64,000 nucleotides of DNA from Mycolicibacterium agri (GTDB taxonomy: Bacteria > Actinomycetota > Actinomycetes > Mycobacteriales > Mycobacteriaceae): positions 1-64,000 of the forward strand of contig NZ_PDCP01000024.1 in the NCBI RefSeq assembly GCF_002553505.1, in the 5' to 3' direction. Position 1 is the stretch's first letter. Every line of letters starts with the position of its first letter. A program made the translations under genes and the position numbers. This document shows, in pieces, positions 1 through 8,384 of the stretch. The notes under the pieces were generated by a model. The model did no database searches. It saw nothing but the letters and a program-made list of their open reading frames with translations, and was not told the DNA's origin.

Positions 1-26
1 CCCGAGCCAAGGGTCTCCAGGAAGCT

Positions 27-71
27 GGTCAAAATTCAGTTGCCGCGCTCTGGTCAGTATTCAGTTGCCGC
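27..71 (+). repeat. Pair of 20-bp direct repeats, probable TnsB-binding sites at a transposon end
   Basis: GGTCAAAATTCAGTTGCCGC (27-46) and GGTCAGTATTCAGTTGCCGC (52-71) match at 18 of 20 positions and start 25 bp apart, all within 131 bp of the tnsA start. Tn7-family ends carry several roughly 20-bp TnsB sites, so this is most simply the transposon end next to tnsA. The terminal TGT/ACA and the target duplication would lie before the window start, so they cannot be seen. I found no inverted copy downstream of tniQ. Confidence 0.6.
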
Positions 72-131
72 CGACAGCGCCGTTCACTTGAGCGATGCGC
101 TGCTGTCCGGTTTGAACTGGACTGCGCACCG

Positions 132-737
132 GTGCGCAATTTCCCGTCTTTTCGCGGTCAACGGAACTTTCCTGGTCTGTGGTGGTTTGCCACCACGGGT
201 ACGCACGTCGGTCACGAGTCGTGGGTGGAACGTGATCAGCTGATGGCGCTGGATGCCGATCCAGATGTGGTTGGCGTGCTGTCGCAACCGTTTTGGTTCC
301 ACTGGCCCGACGGATCTCGACACGCGCCGGATTACTTCGTGCGTCATCGAGATGGCTCTGCCGTGGTGGTTGATGTTCGTGAGGACGAGCGAATCTCGGT
401 GGGCGATCAGAAGGTGTTCGATCGGTCTGCGGCGGCCTGCGCGATGGTGGGCTGGGATTATCGCCGGGTCGGCGCACTCAATCCGGTGCTGCGGGCCAAC
501 CTGCGGTGGTTGTCGGGTTATCGACACCCACGAGTCCTGCGGGTGGGCCTGGCTGAACAGCTCACTGAGGTGTTCACCCGAGCCCGTCCCTTGATGGCTG
601 GAGTACGGGCCGTCGGCACTCCCCTGGTGGTGCTGCCGGTGCTGTTTCATCTCCTTTGGCAAGGGTGCCTGGCAGCCGATTTGCGTGATGCGCCGCTTGG
701 CGATGACACGCTGATCGGGCTCGGGGCTGGGTGGTGA
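132..737 (+). CDS. tnsA: TnsA-like endonuclease subunit of a Tn7-like transposase
   Basis: TnsA nicks the 5' ends of Tn7-type transposons while TnsB cuts the 3' ends, allowing cut-and-paste movement. The 201-residue product has the layout of the actinobacterial TnsA-like family: candidate acidic residues E29 and E33, then HAPDYF (D67), then VVVDVR (D81, R83) where classical TnsA has Q/E-x-K. The Lys-to-Arg change is visible here; its effect on catalysis is unknown. The GTG at 132 is the only ATG/GTG/TTG in this frame. The frame is open back to the window edge, but the upstream stretch contains the end repeats, so a start at 132 is more likely than a longer gene. tnsB follows after 6 bp, indicating one operon. 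Confidence 0.8.
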   Translation: MRNFPSFRGQRNFPGLWWFATTGTHVGHESWVERDQLMALDADPDVVGVLSQPFWFHWPDGSRHAPDYFVRHRDGSAVVVDVREDERISVGDQKVFDRSAAACAMVGWDYRRVGALNPVLRANLRWLSGYRHPRVLRVGLAEQLTEVFTRARPLMAGVRAVGTPLVVLPVLFHLLWQGCLAADLRDAPLGDDTLIGLGAGW

Positions 738-743
738 GCTGGC

Positions 744-2819
744 GTGCGAACGGGTGTGGTCCGCGTGGGAGACGAGATCCGTTTGTCATCAGGTGTTTTC
801 ACCGTTGTGGCCTTGTCGGGTGGGTCGGTCCGGTTGGTCGACGCTGTCGGTGAGCACATCGTGGTGCCGGTGTCGCAGTTGTTGGTTGACCCTGCGTTGG
901 AGTTGGTGTCAGGGTCGCGGCCACCGTTGTGTTCTGAGGAGATGTTGGCGGGAATTCCGGAAGCAGCGGTTGAGCTGGCGCGCTGGTGGGAGCGACATAT
1001 CGTCGAGATCCTGACCGGCCGGCCGCCCGGGGCCGCTCCGGGTTCTCGACCCCGCCCGGAATATGACACGGCGAGACGATCTCTGCGCCAACGGGAGTTG
1101 GCCAAGCTGGACGAGTTGCGTGCTGCTGGCCATGAGGTGAGCCGGAATGCATTGCAGCGTCGTCGTTACGCCTATGAGCGGGATGGGCTGTTGGGCGTCG
1201 TGGATGGGCGACACAATCGTCGCCGGCACGTGTTCGGCCGGGTGGACGAGCGTGTGGTCGCCGCGGTGCGTGACGCAATCGAGGGCGAGACCAACCTGTC
1301 GACGGGGACAGTGCAGCGCTTGCAGCGGCAAGTTGCCAAGTCGTTGGCGGCGGCGTATGGACCCGAGGATGCACCGGCGATGCCGTCTCAGCCGACGTTC
1401 TACCGGCTGGTGAAGAGGCTCGCCGAGGGCCGGCATACGTTCGGGTCGGCGCGTACGCGGCGGTCGTTGTCCAAGCAGCCGGATGGCCCGTTCGGGTCGG
1501 TCACCGTGGTGCGGCCCGGGGAGATGGTGGAGATCGATTCGACGCCGTTGGATGTGCTGGTGGTTCTGGATGATGGTCTGGTGGACCGGGTCGAGTTGAC
1601 CGGGATGGTCGACAACGCGACGCGTTCGATTCCGGCGGCGGTGTTGCGGCCGACGACCAAGGCGGTGGATGCGTCGTTGTTGCTAGCGCGGGCGTTGACG
1701 CCGGAGCCAATGCGTCCGGGATGGGCGGATGCGCTGCGGATGTCGCGGTCGGTGTTGCCGCACCGCAGTTTGACCAGTGTTGATCAGCGCCTGGCCGATG
1801 CCGCGGCGCGGCCGGTAATCGCTCCGGAGACGGTCGTGTGTGACCACGGGAAAGCGTATCTGTCACAAACGTTTCGGCAGGCGTGCTGCACTCTCGGGAT
1901 CAATCTGCAACCGGCTCATCCTGACTGCCCGACCGACAAACCGAAGGTAGAACGGACGCTGCAGTCTGTGAGCACCCTGTTCGCGCAGTATGTTGCCGGG
2001 TATGTGGGGTCGTCGGTGGAACGGCGCGGGAAGAACGCCGAGGACGATGCGGTGTGGTCGATGATCGAACTTCAGGCGCTGTTGGACGAGTGGATCATCG
2101 CGGTGTGGCAGAACCGGCCTCACGACGGTCTGCGGGATCCGGTGACTCCAGGGAAAGCGTTGACCCCCAACGAGAAATACGCTGCGCTGGTCGAAGTCGC
2201 CGGCTATGTGCCGGTCCCGCTGGGCGCCGACGATTACGTTGAGCTACTGCCGGTGGCGTGGCGGACCATCAACAGTTACGGGATCCGGATCAATCATCGT
2301 ACTTATGACGCCAAGGCGCTCAACCCTTACCGCCGCCAGCATTCCGGGGTCGATGCCCACAACGGACAGTGGGAGGTCCATTACGACCCCTATGACGTGT
2401 CGAGAATCTGGATACGCAATCACCACGACGATGGCTGGCTGGGCGCGACGTGGACGCACCTGCGCAGCGCCCCGGTGCCGTTCGGCGAGATGCTGTGGCG
2501 TCACGCGCGCACGGTGGCTAACCGCACAGGCATCCAGAAGGCGCAGGAAGCCGAGATTGCAGCCGTTGCCGAGGATCTGATGGACCGAGCCGCCGCGGGC
2601 CCCCAGGGCCGAACGAAAGCGGAGCGACGGGTGACTGGGCGGACAAGTGCTGCTAGCGCCGGTCGCGGCTGGCCCGGCGTGCCGGGGCCGCCGGCCGAGC
2701 ACGGTGCGTCGCCGAGCGATCAAACAGCCGACGACGCAAACGGTGAAGACGTTGTGGCCGAGGTGATTCCTCTGCCGGTGTTCGATGCACGCAAGGAGGC
2801 CCAATCGTGGCGACTGTGA
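744..2819 (+). CDS. tnsB: TnsB/Mu-type DDE transposase
   Basis: This is the DDE recombinase that binds the transposon ends and carries out 3'-end cleavage and strand transfer. Within 691 residues an N-terminal helix-turn-helix region (about 110-240) precedes an RNase H-like core. The catalytic triad reads MVEIDST (D265), VVCDHGK (D367) and KPKVERT (E403), with D2-E spacing close to the usual 35. A Mu-C-like beta-barrel region follows (about 470-600). The tail (610-691) is low in complexity and rich in Ala/Gly/Pro and charged residues, as expected for the TnsC-contacting end of TnsB. The gene overlaps tnsC by 13 bp, so the two are translationally coupled. Confidence 0.93.
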   Translation: MRTGVVRVGDEIRLSSGVFTVVALSGGSVRLVDAVGEHIVVPVSQLLVDPALELVSGSRPPLCSEEMLAGIPEAAVELARWWERHIVEILTGRPPGAAPGSRPRPEYDTARRSLRQRELAKLDELRAAGHEVSRNALQRRRYAYERDGLLGVVDGRHNRRRHVFGRVDERVVAAVRDAIEGETNLSTGTVQRLQRQVAKSLAAAYGPEDAPAMPSQPTFYRLVKRLAEGRHTFGSARTRRSLSKQPDGPFGSVTVVRPGEMVEIDSTPLDVLVVLDDGLVDRVELTGMVDNATRSIPAAVLRPTTKAVDASLLLARALTPEPMRPGWADALRMSRSVLPHRSLTSVDQRLADAAARPVIAPETVVCDHGKAYLSQTFRQACCTLGINLQPAHPDCPTDKPKVERTLQSVSTLFAQYVAGYVGSSVERRGKNAEDDAVWSMIELQALLDEWIIAVWQNRPHDGLRDPVTPGKALTPNEKYAALVEVAGYVPVPLGADDYVELLPVAWRTINSYGIRINHRTYDAKALNPYRRQHSGVDAHNGQWEVHYDPYDVSRIWIRNHHDDGWLGATWTHLRSAPVPFGEMLWRHARTVANRTGIQKAQEAEIAAVAEDLMDRAAAGPQGRTKAERRVTGRTSAASAGRGWPGVPGPPAEHGASPSDQTADDANGEDVVAEVIPLPVFDARKEAQSWRL

Positions 2820-3841
2820 CCGAGCCGCAAACAGTGGCCGTGAACCAGTTGGAGGATCGCCGCCAGCCCACCACCACGTTGGAGGGCTGGCGGCGTTTCA
2901 TTGAGGCCGATGCACCCGAGTTCGAACTGCTCGACGATCTGACGTGGTCGCAGTTAGACGACGATGCTCGGACCCGTTACAACGAGGCCCGCGTAGCGCA
3001 TCACTCGGAGTTGGTGGTGGTCACGACATCGGCGATCGAATCGATCACCAACCAAGGCCGACTGCTGACCCTGCTCAATCAGCGCGAGATTGGCGCGCGA
3101 CGTGGCCTGATCATCTCCGGCGCCGCTGCGACCGGCAAGACCACCGCGATCAAACAACTGGGCAGATTTCACGAACTGCGTACCAGGGCACGGTTCCCCG
3201 GCGACGACAACCGCATACCGGTGGTGTATGTGACCGCACCGCCGAAAGGTTCACCACGCAAGCTCGCGATGGAATTCGCCCGGTTTCTGGGCTTACCCAT
3301 GCTCAACCCGCGGATGAACGTCACCGATATCTCCGACGCGGTGTGCCAAGTGCTCATCGACGCCAGGACCGACATCGTGGTGGTCGACGAGATCCACAAC
3401 CTCAACCTGGATACCCGCGCCGGGGAAGAACTGTCTGATCACCTCAAATACTTCACCGAACACCTGCCTGCGACGTTTGTGTATGCCGGGATCGACGTGG
3501 AGCGTTCCGGGCTGTTCACCGGCACCCGCGGACGCCAGCTTGCCGGGCGCTGTGGTGTTATCCACACCAGTGCGTTCCCGGACGCTAAAGAATGGCGTCA
3601 GCTCGTGGCAGCGATGGAGGGCACCTTGCGGCTGCACTCCCACCCACCGGGATCCCTTGTTGCCGAGGCGCGATACCTGCACCGCCGCACCGGCGGCATG
3701 ATCGGCAGCCTTGCCCATCTGATCCGCGCCGCAGCTATCCAGGCCATGCTGGATGGCACCGAACAGGTCTCGCGAGCGCTGATGGACACCGTGCTGATCG
3801 ACTATGCCGCTCACACCGCAGCCGCCCGCACCGCCAGCTGA
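2807..3841 (+). CDS. tnsC: TnsC/TniB-like AAA+ ATPase, transposition regulator
   Basis: TnsC-family ATPases polymerise on target DNA, bridge the target selector (TniQ/TnsD) to the transposase, and give target immunity. The 344-residue protein has Walker A GAAATGKT (105-112) and Walker B DIVVVDE (189-195), followed by sensor regions typical of TniB/TnsC. The GTG start lies inside the end of tnsB. tniQ starts 6 bp after the stop, completing a tnsA-tnsB-tnsC-tniQ order in one transcription unit. No CRISPR effector gene is visible downstream, so nothing here points to RNA-guided targeting. Confidence 0.92.
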   Translation: MATVTEPQTVAVNQLEDRRQPTTTLEGWRRFIEADAPEFELLDDLTWSQLDDDARTRYNEARVAHHSELVVVTTSAIESITNQGRLLTLLNQREIGARRGLIISGAAATGKTTAIKQLGRFHELRTRARFPGDDNRIPVVYVTAPPKGSPRKLAMEFARFLGLPMLNPRMNVTDISDAVCQVLIDARTDIVVVDEIHNLNLDTRAGEELSDHLKYFTEHLPATFVYAGIDVERSGLFTGTRGRQLAGRCGVIHTSAFPDAKEWRQLVAAMEGTLRLHSHPPGSLVAEARYLHRRTGGMIGSLAHLIRAAAIQAMLDGTEQVSRALMDTVLIDYAAHTAAARTAS

Positions 3842-3847
3842 ACCGGC

Positions 3848-4693
3848 TTGAATCCCAGACCATGGCCGCAAGGACCACAACACGCGTTGCCGCGCAGGGT
3901 GTGGCCGGTGCAGACCGAAACGGTGCATTCCTACACGATGCGACTGGCCCACGCCAACCACCTGCCCCTGAAGGTGCTGCACACCTATCTGTCGGGCACA
4001 GCGGTCAGCAACCAGCCGCGGCCCGAATGGCTCGCAGCTGCCAGCGGTTACCCTCTTGATCTGCTGGAAATTCGGCTCAAAGGCCTCACCCGAGGCCATG
4101 GTTTCGCCGAACAACTGCGCAGGTCACGACCCGGGTGCCGACTGTGTATGGCGCGCCGCGGAATCTATGAACCGGTCTACTGCTGGCTGCCCGAACACCG
4201 CACGGTGTGTTTCCGTCATCGCCGATGGATCGGCGCACCAGCACACCGGTGGGGCGATCAACGACCGCTCGAACATCGTCCGGCAGTGCTCACAGCAGCA
4301 CGCAGGCATGCGCGAATGGCCTACCAGCACAAGGATTTCGCTCCGTTCGCTATGCGTGATGCGCGCCGAATCCTGAATTGCTGGTGGCGTGAAGGCTGCA
4401 CCGTCACACCCGTGCTGTCGCTTCGAGAAATCACGGTGGAGGAATACCTCGACGCCTACAGCGATCACGTCGCCTTGGCGGTCATCCTTGCCGACTATCG
4501 GCCCCACATTGCCACGACCCATCCTCACAGCGGCCAACTCCTTGACGCGCTTCACCGACGGATCGAGACCGATTTCCCCGATCGCTGCGGGAGCACCGGC
4601 GCCCTCGACCAATGGATATGCGACCAACGCCTGGCAATGCACCGACCCGCCGGGACGATCACCAGATTGCTCGGACCACACCGCGGCTCCTGA
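3848..4693 (+). CDS. tniQ: TniQ-family target-selection protein
   Basis: TniQ/TnsD proteins choose the insertion site. The 281-residue product starts with the family's N-terminal pattern (LPRRVWPVQTETVHSYTMRL) and has a zinc-finger-like cluster: C97-x2-C100 and C121-x2-H124. It is much shorter than E. coli TnsD (about 500 residues) and lies in the size range of short TniQ proteins that act with a separate DNA- or RNA-guided partner. No obvious partner is visible nearby. The TTG start at 3848 keeps the whole conserved N-terminus and lies 6 bp after tnsC; I see no better start. It is the last recognisable gene of the transposition module. Confidence 0.88.
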   Translation: MNPRPWPQGPQHALPRRVWPVQTETVHSYTMRLAHANHLPLKVLHTYLSGTAVSNQPRPEWLAAASGYPLDLLEIRLKGLTRGHGFAEQLRRSRPGCRLCMARRGIYEPVYCWLPEHRTVCFRHRRWIGAPAHRWGDQRPLEHRPAVLTAARRHARMAYQHKDFAPFAMRDARRILNCWWREGCTVTPVLSLREITVEEYLDAYSDHVALAVILADYRPHIATTHPHSGQLLDALHRRIETDFPDRCGSTGALDQWICDQRLAMHRPAGTITRLLGPHRGS

Positions 4694-4853
4694 CGCCAAC
4701 AGCTACTTGAAAGACGCCGGCCTCGTCTGTCGCAAATTTGTGTGACTGCGAGTAGCGTTAAACATGTCGGTGTTCGGTCATGCAGCTTGCCCATTCGGGT
4801 TTGGAGCATCGATCAATAGGTCGATTGGCTCGACCACAGATGGGAGCGTCCAC

Positions 4854-5387
4854 ATGACGCTACAAGCGGCCGAGAATTCGCAACGGATGCAAATTCCGTC
4901 CCGTACTCCGAGATTGCGGTTGAAACCGAAGGCGCCACGTATCGGCTTTGTCGATGGGGCGTGGTGGCCTCGCGGTAACGACCTAAGTGCTGAACTTCCT
5001 GACCTTCTAGCGGTGTTGTCCGTCAGGTTGGGGCATGTCGAACGGGTACTGTACCGATTGTCTGACTGGCAGTCAGCGCCGCGAAAACTCGACGCTGGTG
5101 GCGGTCCGGTCAGGTTGGATGGAGATGAGCGCCAACCGATCTCAACAATCAGCCTGCTAGGACCGGGATTCCGTCGACTCGATCTGCTGGTCGTGGCTGT
5201 GCACACGGACGCCTCCGACGCGCACGCGACGATGATGCGGGCCGCACATCCCAGCGACGAGACCAGTGTGGACCAGCTTCTCGGCATCGAGCCGCGCGTT
5301 CGAATCACCTTGGACCGAGCCAGCATTGCCCAGCAGCGCTGGGAATCTGAGATACCGAAATCACGCAGTGCACAACCGAATACCTAA
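4854..5387 (+). CDS. DUF5994 family protein, copy 1
   Basis: Actinobacterial protein of unknown function. The diagnostic stretch is RTPRLRLKPKAP followed by VDGAWWP and LPDLLAVLSVRLG, then a C-terminal half with HTDASDAHATMM. The ATG at 4854 (177 residues) is preferred over the upstream GTG at 4764 for two reasons. The leader GATGGGAGCGTC directly in front recurs before copy 2 (near 6265-6276). The N-terminus then also matches the paralogues. A second full copy lies on the opposite strand at 5712-6257 and a broken one at 8296-8384. Such genes often sit among mycobacterial stress genes; no biochemical role is established. Confidence 0.8.
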   Translation: MTLQAAENSQRMQIPSRTPRLRLKPKAPRIGFVDGAWWPRGNDLSAELPDLLAVLSVRLGHVERVLYRLSDWQSAPRKLDAGGGPVRLDGDERQPISTISLLGPGFRRLDLLVVAVHTDASDAHATMMRAAHPSDETSVDQLLGIEPRVRITLDRASIAQQRWESEIPKSRSAQPNT

Positions 5388-5447
5388 CCGGTGACGGCTT
5401 GTGAAGAACAACACGCTGACGATGGCGTCAGGGATCGGATTTGAACC

Positions 5448-5651
5448 ATGACTGTACAAGTAACCCGCAACGACGGCCTCACTGATGAGTTTGCGCGCTT
5501 CGGTGACCGCTACATCAAGCACGCCGACGGGTCGTTGGAGGTTGTCCGTGCCGGAACAATGCAACCTGTGGCCTATCCTGCAGGGGGCTGGACCGAGGTG
5601 GCCGGCGATGAGAAGCGGAAGCCGCACGGGCTATTTCGTCACCGCTCATAG
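5448..5651 (+). CDS. Small hypothetical protein
   Basis: A 67-residue acidic-to-neutral protein of unknown function. No membrane segment or signal peptide is visible. Its composition (DEFARFGDRYIKHADGSLEVV) is that of a small folded cytosolic protein rather than a frame artefact. It follows DUF5994 copy 1 by 60 bp, and the gap contains a short inverted repeat (CTGACG...CGTCAG). There is no strong Shine-Dalgarno sequence. It ends 24 bp before a hairpin that separates it from the convergent DUF5994 copy 2. Confidence 0.5.
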   Translation: MTVQVTRNDGLTDEFARFGDRYIKHADGSLEVVRAGTMQPVAYPAGGWTEVAGDEKRKPHGLFRHRS

Positions 5652-5675
5652 TGGCACGAACATAGTGCCAGCGCG

Positions 5676-5705
5676 CTTTCCCGCGGGTGCCGGGCCGCGG
5701 GAAAG
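5676..5705. terminator. Bidirectional hairpin between convergent genes
   Basis: A perfect 11-bp inverted repeat, CTTTCCCGCGG (5676-5686) and CCGCGGGAAAG (5695-5705), with an 8-nt loop. It sits in the 60-bp gap between a plus-strand gene ending at 5651 and a minus-strand gene ending at 5712. There is no long T tract, as is usual for mycobacterial intrinsic terminators. Confidence 0.65.
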
Positions 5706-5711
5706 TTCGTG

Positions 5712-6257
5712 TCAGCCGGGGAGCTGCGCTAGCCGTAGGGAAGCCGTAGTTCCGCCTTCTGATTCCCAGCGTTCTTGAGCAGTGGAGGCCTGGTTGCGTG
5801 TGTCCCGGTCTCGCTGGCTGATCGTGAGCAATCCGTCGACGGTCGCGGCGTTGTGAGGTTGCGCCGCGGTCATCATGGTGCGGTGGGCGTCGTTGGCATT
5901 GGTGTGGGGCGGAATCACCAGGAGCGTGAGCCGGTCACCGTCGAGCCCGAGAACATCAATGGTGTTGATCGGTTGAAGCCGATACCCATCCAAGCGGACC
6001 GTCCGCCCTCCGGTGATGAGCTTTCGTGGCGCCTCCGCCCATGCATTCAGGTGATACAGCACCCGGTCGATGCGGCCCAGGCGTACCGACAGCACGGCCA
6101 AAAGGTCTGGAAGCTCTGCGCGGAGGTCATCGCTGTGGGGCCACCAGGCCCCGTCGACATACCCGCTTTGGGGTGCTTTGGGCTTTAACCGTAGGCGCGG
6201 CGTACGTGCCGGCACGATGGAGTTCTGATCATTTCTGCGTGTCTGCTGTGGCGTCAC
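5712..6257 (-). CDS. DUF5994 family protein, copy 2
   Basis: A full-length paralogue (181 residues) of the protein at 4854-5387. It shares RTPRLRLKPKAP, VDGAWWP, LPDLLAVLSVRLG and a C-terminal HTNANDAHRTMM stretch. It starts with GTG and is preceded by the leader GGGAGCGTC seen before copies 1 and 3. A 13-mer (TCAGCGATGACAC on the plus strand, from 6300) also lies upstream here and in front of the broken copy (from 8430), indicating duplication with the promoter region. It is the last gene of a minus-strand series that begins at 10036. Function unknown. Confidence 0.8.
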   Translation of the reverse strand: MTPQQTRRNDQNSIVPARTPRLRLKPKAPQSGYVDGAWWPHSDDLRAELPDLLAVLSVRLGRIDRVLYHLNAWAEAPRKLITGGRTVRLDGYRLQPINTIDVLGLDGDRLTLLVIPPHTNANDAHRTMMTAAQPHNAATVDGLLTISQRDRDTRNQASTAQERWESEGGTTASLRLAQLPG

Positions 6258-6422
6258 AATGACGCTCCCATCTGGACCGCGTCCCGCGGCCCCTTCAAAT
6301 CAGCGATGACACACGAAATTTGTTGTGCGCACGAAATACCGCTGATAGTGCTGATTCTACGCGGATCGGCCCGAATACAGGCTGCGTCAGGCGAAACATA
6401 TTCGACATGCCGGCGGTGACTC

Positions 6423-7619
6423 TCAGCCTCGGTCAGACCCGTTACGCTGGGTTGGCAATGCGTCGTTGGCCACCGTTGCGACGTCAGCGGTCTCAGCGAT
6501 GAGGTGATCTACGACGTCGAGAAGGCTGTTGCGCATGCGCATGGCGCGACGTTGCCGAGCCGCCGAGCTGCCCTCTGCCAGTGCCCTGCGTGCCAACTCC
6601 TCGACCGTCTGCCAATCTCGGGATGCCTCCAGCTGCGGACGGAGCATCTGGACCAAATCAGTAACCACATCGCCCGCGGGGCGACTCGCCGGATGTATCA
6701 AGTCCACCAGGTCGCCTTCCAGGCCTGAACGGGCAGCTCGCCACAGCGCAGCACGGCCGAGCGGGGGCACCACGATGGCGGCAGGCACCCCGGCACGTAG
6801 TCCCTCGATTTCGCGTTCGACGAGCGCGCGGAACAACGCCGCGATGAGCACAATGGTGTCGGCGCGGGGACAGCTATCACACACGCGTAGCTCCAAGGTG
6901 GGAGTGCGCAAGGCGGGGCGGACGTCAAAATACGACATCCCCGCATCGGTGATCACCCCCGTTGCAATCAGATCGGAGATCAACGCGTCGTACTCGGCGG
7001 CTGACGTGGCCGGAGGCGCCAATCCAGTGGTCGGCCATCGCTGCCAAACCAATGTGCGGACACTGCTGTAGCCGGTGTCAGATCCGTCGGACCAGAACGG
7101 CGAACTCGCGCTCAACGCAAGCAAAGTGGGAACATAGGCGGCTACCCGACCGGCCACTAGGACAGACTCATCAGGATCGTCGATTCCAACGTGGATCTGG
7201 GTTCCACAGATCAGTTGTTCGCGCGCCAACAGCTGATAGTCGGCAAGCATCTGCTGATAACGGGAAGTCTGGGTCACTCGCATCTCGCTGGGCACCGACA
7301 GCGGAACCGCGCCTGCGGCAACCACTCCCAACCCGAGTGTGGCGGCGGTATCGACGAGGACTCGACGCCGCGCTGTCAGATCAGCCCGCAATTCCGGAAG
7401 CGTGCTGACCACACTGCCGTTGGTCTCGACCACGCAGCTCTGCAATTCGGCCACATAACCGTCAGGCAGCAGCGGTAGCAGCTCTGGTGCCCGCGTTGCC
7501 AGCCGCCTGGTTGTGAGGTCGACAAGGTGGAACTCTTCCTCTATGCCGACCGTCCGTGGCGTCTTGGCGAATGTCAATTGTCCTGACGCTTCTTGTGATC
7601 GGCATTCACGCATGCTCAT
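6423..7619 (-). CDS. YbdK-type carboxylate-amine ligase (GCS2 family)
   Basis: A member of the glutamate-cysteine ligase 2 family, ATP-dependent enzymes with weak gamma-glutamylcysteine synthetase activity in E. coli YbdK. The start TVGIEEEFHLVD contains the acidic metal-binding motif (GIEEEF), followed by conserved CVVETNGSV and CGTQIHVGI and the C-terminal LELRVCDS, over 398 residues, close to the family's usual 370-400. Mycobacteria carry several of these paralogues and their substrates are mostly unknown. ATG codons at 7619 and 7613 are both possible starts. The first overlaps the end of the degenerate coil gene (7606-7977) by 14 bp. Confidence 0.87.
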   Translation of the reverse strand: MSMRECRSQEASGQLTFAKTPRTVGIEEEFHLVDLTTRRLATRAPELLPLLPDGYVAELQSCVVETNGSVVSTLPELRADLTARRRVLVDTAATLGLGVVAAGAVPLSVPSEMRVTQTSRYQQMLADYQLLAREQLICGTQIHVGIDDPDESVLVAGRVAAYVPTLLALSASSPFWSDGSDTGYSSVRTLVWQRWPTTGLAPPATSAAEYDALISDLIATGVITDAGMSYFDVRPALRTPTLELRVCDSCPRADTIVLIAALFRALVEREIEGLRAGVPAAIVVPPLGRAALWRAARSGLEGDLVDLIHPASRPAGDVVTDLVQMLRPQLEASRDWQTVEELARRALAEGSSAARQRRAMRMRNSLLDVVDHLIAETADVATVANDALPTQRNGSDRG

Positions 7620-7977
7620 GGGGCGCCTGTGGGACGGTATCCCTCGTGTCCGCTCGGTCCCACTGGGTCGTCGAGCTGTTCAACGGGATCCGGCGCCGCG
7701 TTGCGGCGGACGCCGTCCCGTTGACACAGGCCCCATACTGCGGTCGCCCAGATGTCGGCTTCTGGCCATGCGGAGTGCTGCGGGCGGCGGCCTCGTCAGC
7801 CCACGCCTCGCGCCGCCGAAATTGCGGTGGGTCCGCTTTGACGGATTGCTGGATGTTGTCGGGCGTGGCAGAGGGATCTTTCTGGCGTTCATTGCCCGCC
7901 ACCCACGCGAAGGCAGCGATAGGTATGGTCGTCGCGAACACGACGAGGGCGACGAAAACGATACTGCTGGTAGCCAT
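7606..7977 (-). pseudogene. Degenerate copy of the membrane-anchored coiled-coil protein
   Basis: A paralogue of the gene at 8563-8964. From ATG 7977 it matches at the start (MATSSIVF, one transmembrane helix, then ADEAAAR versus ADETAAR) and again at the end (QWDRADT in both). The middle does not match in this frame. Translating the middle in another frame restores resemblance (EADIWATA... versus ESDVKAAQ..., then VEQLDD versus HQLDEQ). Two compensating shifts have therefore probably scrambled about 35 residues. It may still be translated, but the coil has lost its heptad-like character. Confidence 0.6.
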
Positions 7978-8134
7978 ATCGGCTCCTTGTGATTGTTGAA
8001 ACATGAATTTGTTGGCGTGAGGGGGTATGGCTGAGGGCATCGCATCGCTGACCAGTGTCGAAGTGGGTATGTCGTTGCGCGTCCGGGGTCAGTCGGCCAC
8101 GACCCGCATCGACCCGGTCAGCGTTGCGGACCGG

Positions 8135-8384
8135 TCAGTAGTAGTGACGCCGGCCGCCGATGGCGTGACCCGTCCGCCCCATCAGCATCATGAGCAGGCC
8201 AACGACCAGCAGGATGACGCCGACGACCAAGACAATATGGGCGAACGCGAATGTGGTGGCAAGGCTGGGAAGGAGGAGCCCCAGAACGATCCGGTGTGCG
8301 GCGCCTTAGGTTTCAGCCTAAGCCGCGGCGTGCGCGCGGGTACGGTCGAGTTCTGATCGTTTTTCGTCTCGGTTGTGGCGTCAT
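8135..8384 (-). pseudogene. Chimeric remnant: DUF5994 5' end joined to a DUF6131 3' end
   Basis: Starting at ATG 8384, the frame encodes a DUF5994 N-terminus (TVPARTPRLRLKPKAPHTG, copy 3). Near 8296 the DNA changes abruptly to the body of a DUF6131 gene, resembling codon 9 onward of 9110-9289 (IVLGLLLPSL...GGRRHYY, stop at 8135). The DUF6131 part is out of frame with the DUF5994 start. Read in its own frame it meets an in-frame TAA just upstream with no start codon in between. Neither half can make its normal product. The simplest origin is a deletion between neighbouring paralogous units. Confidence 0.75.

Noticed and set aside
4694..4853. Expected right end of the Tn7-like element after tniQ
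   Set aside because: No inverted copy of GGTCA-n2-ATTCAGTTGCCGC or its core could be found here or, by eye, further on. The boundary was therefore not called.
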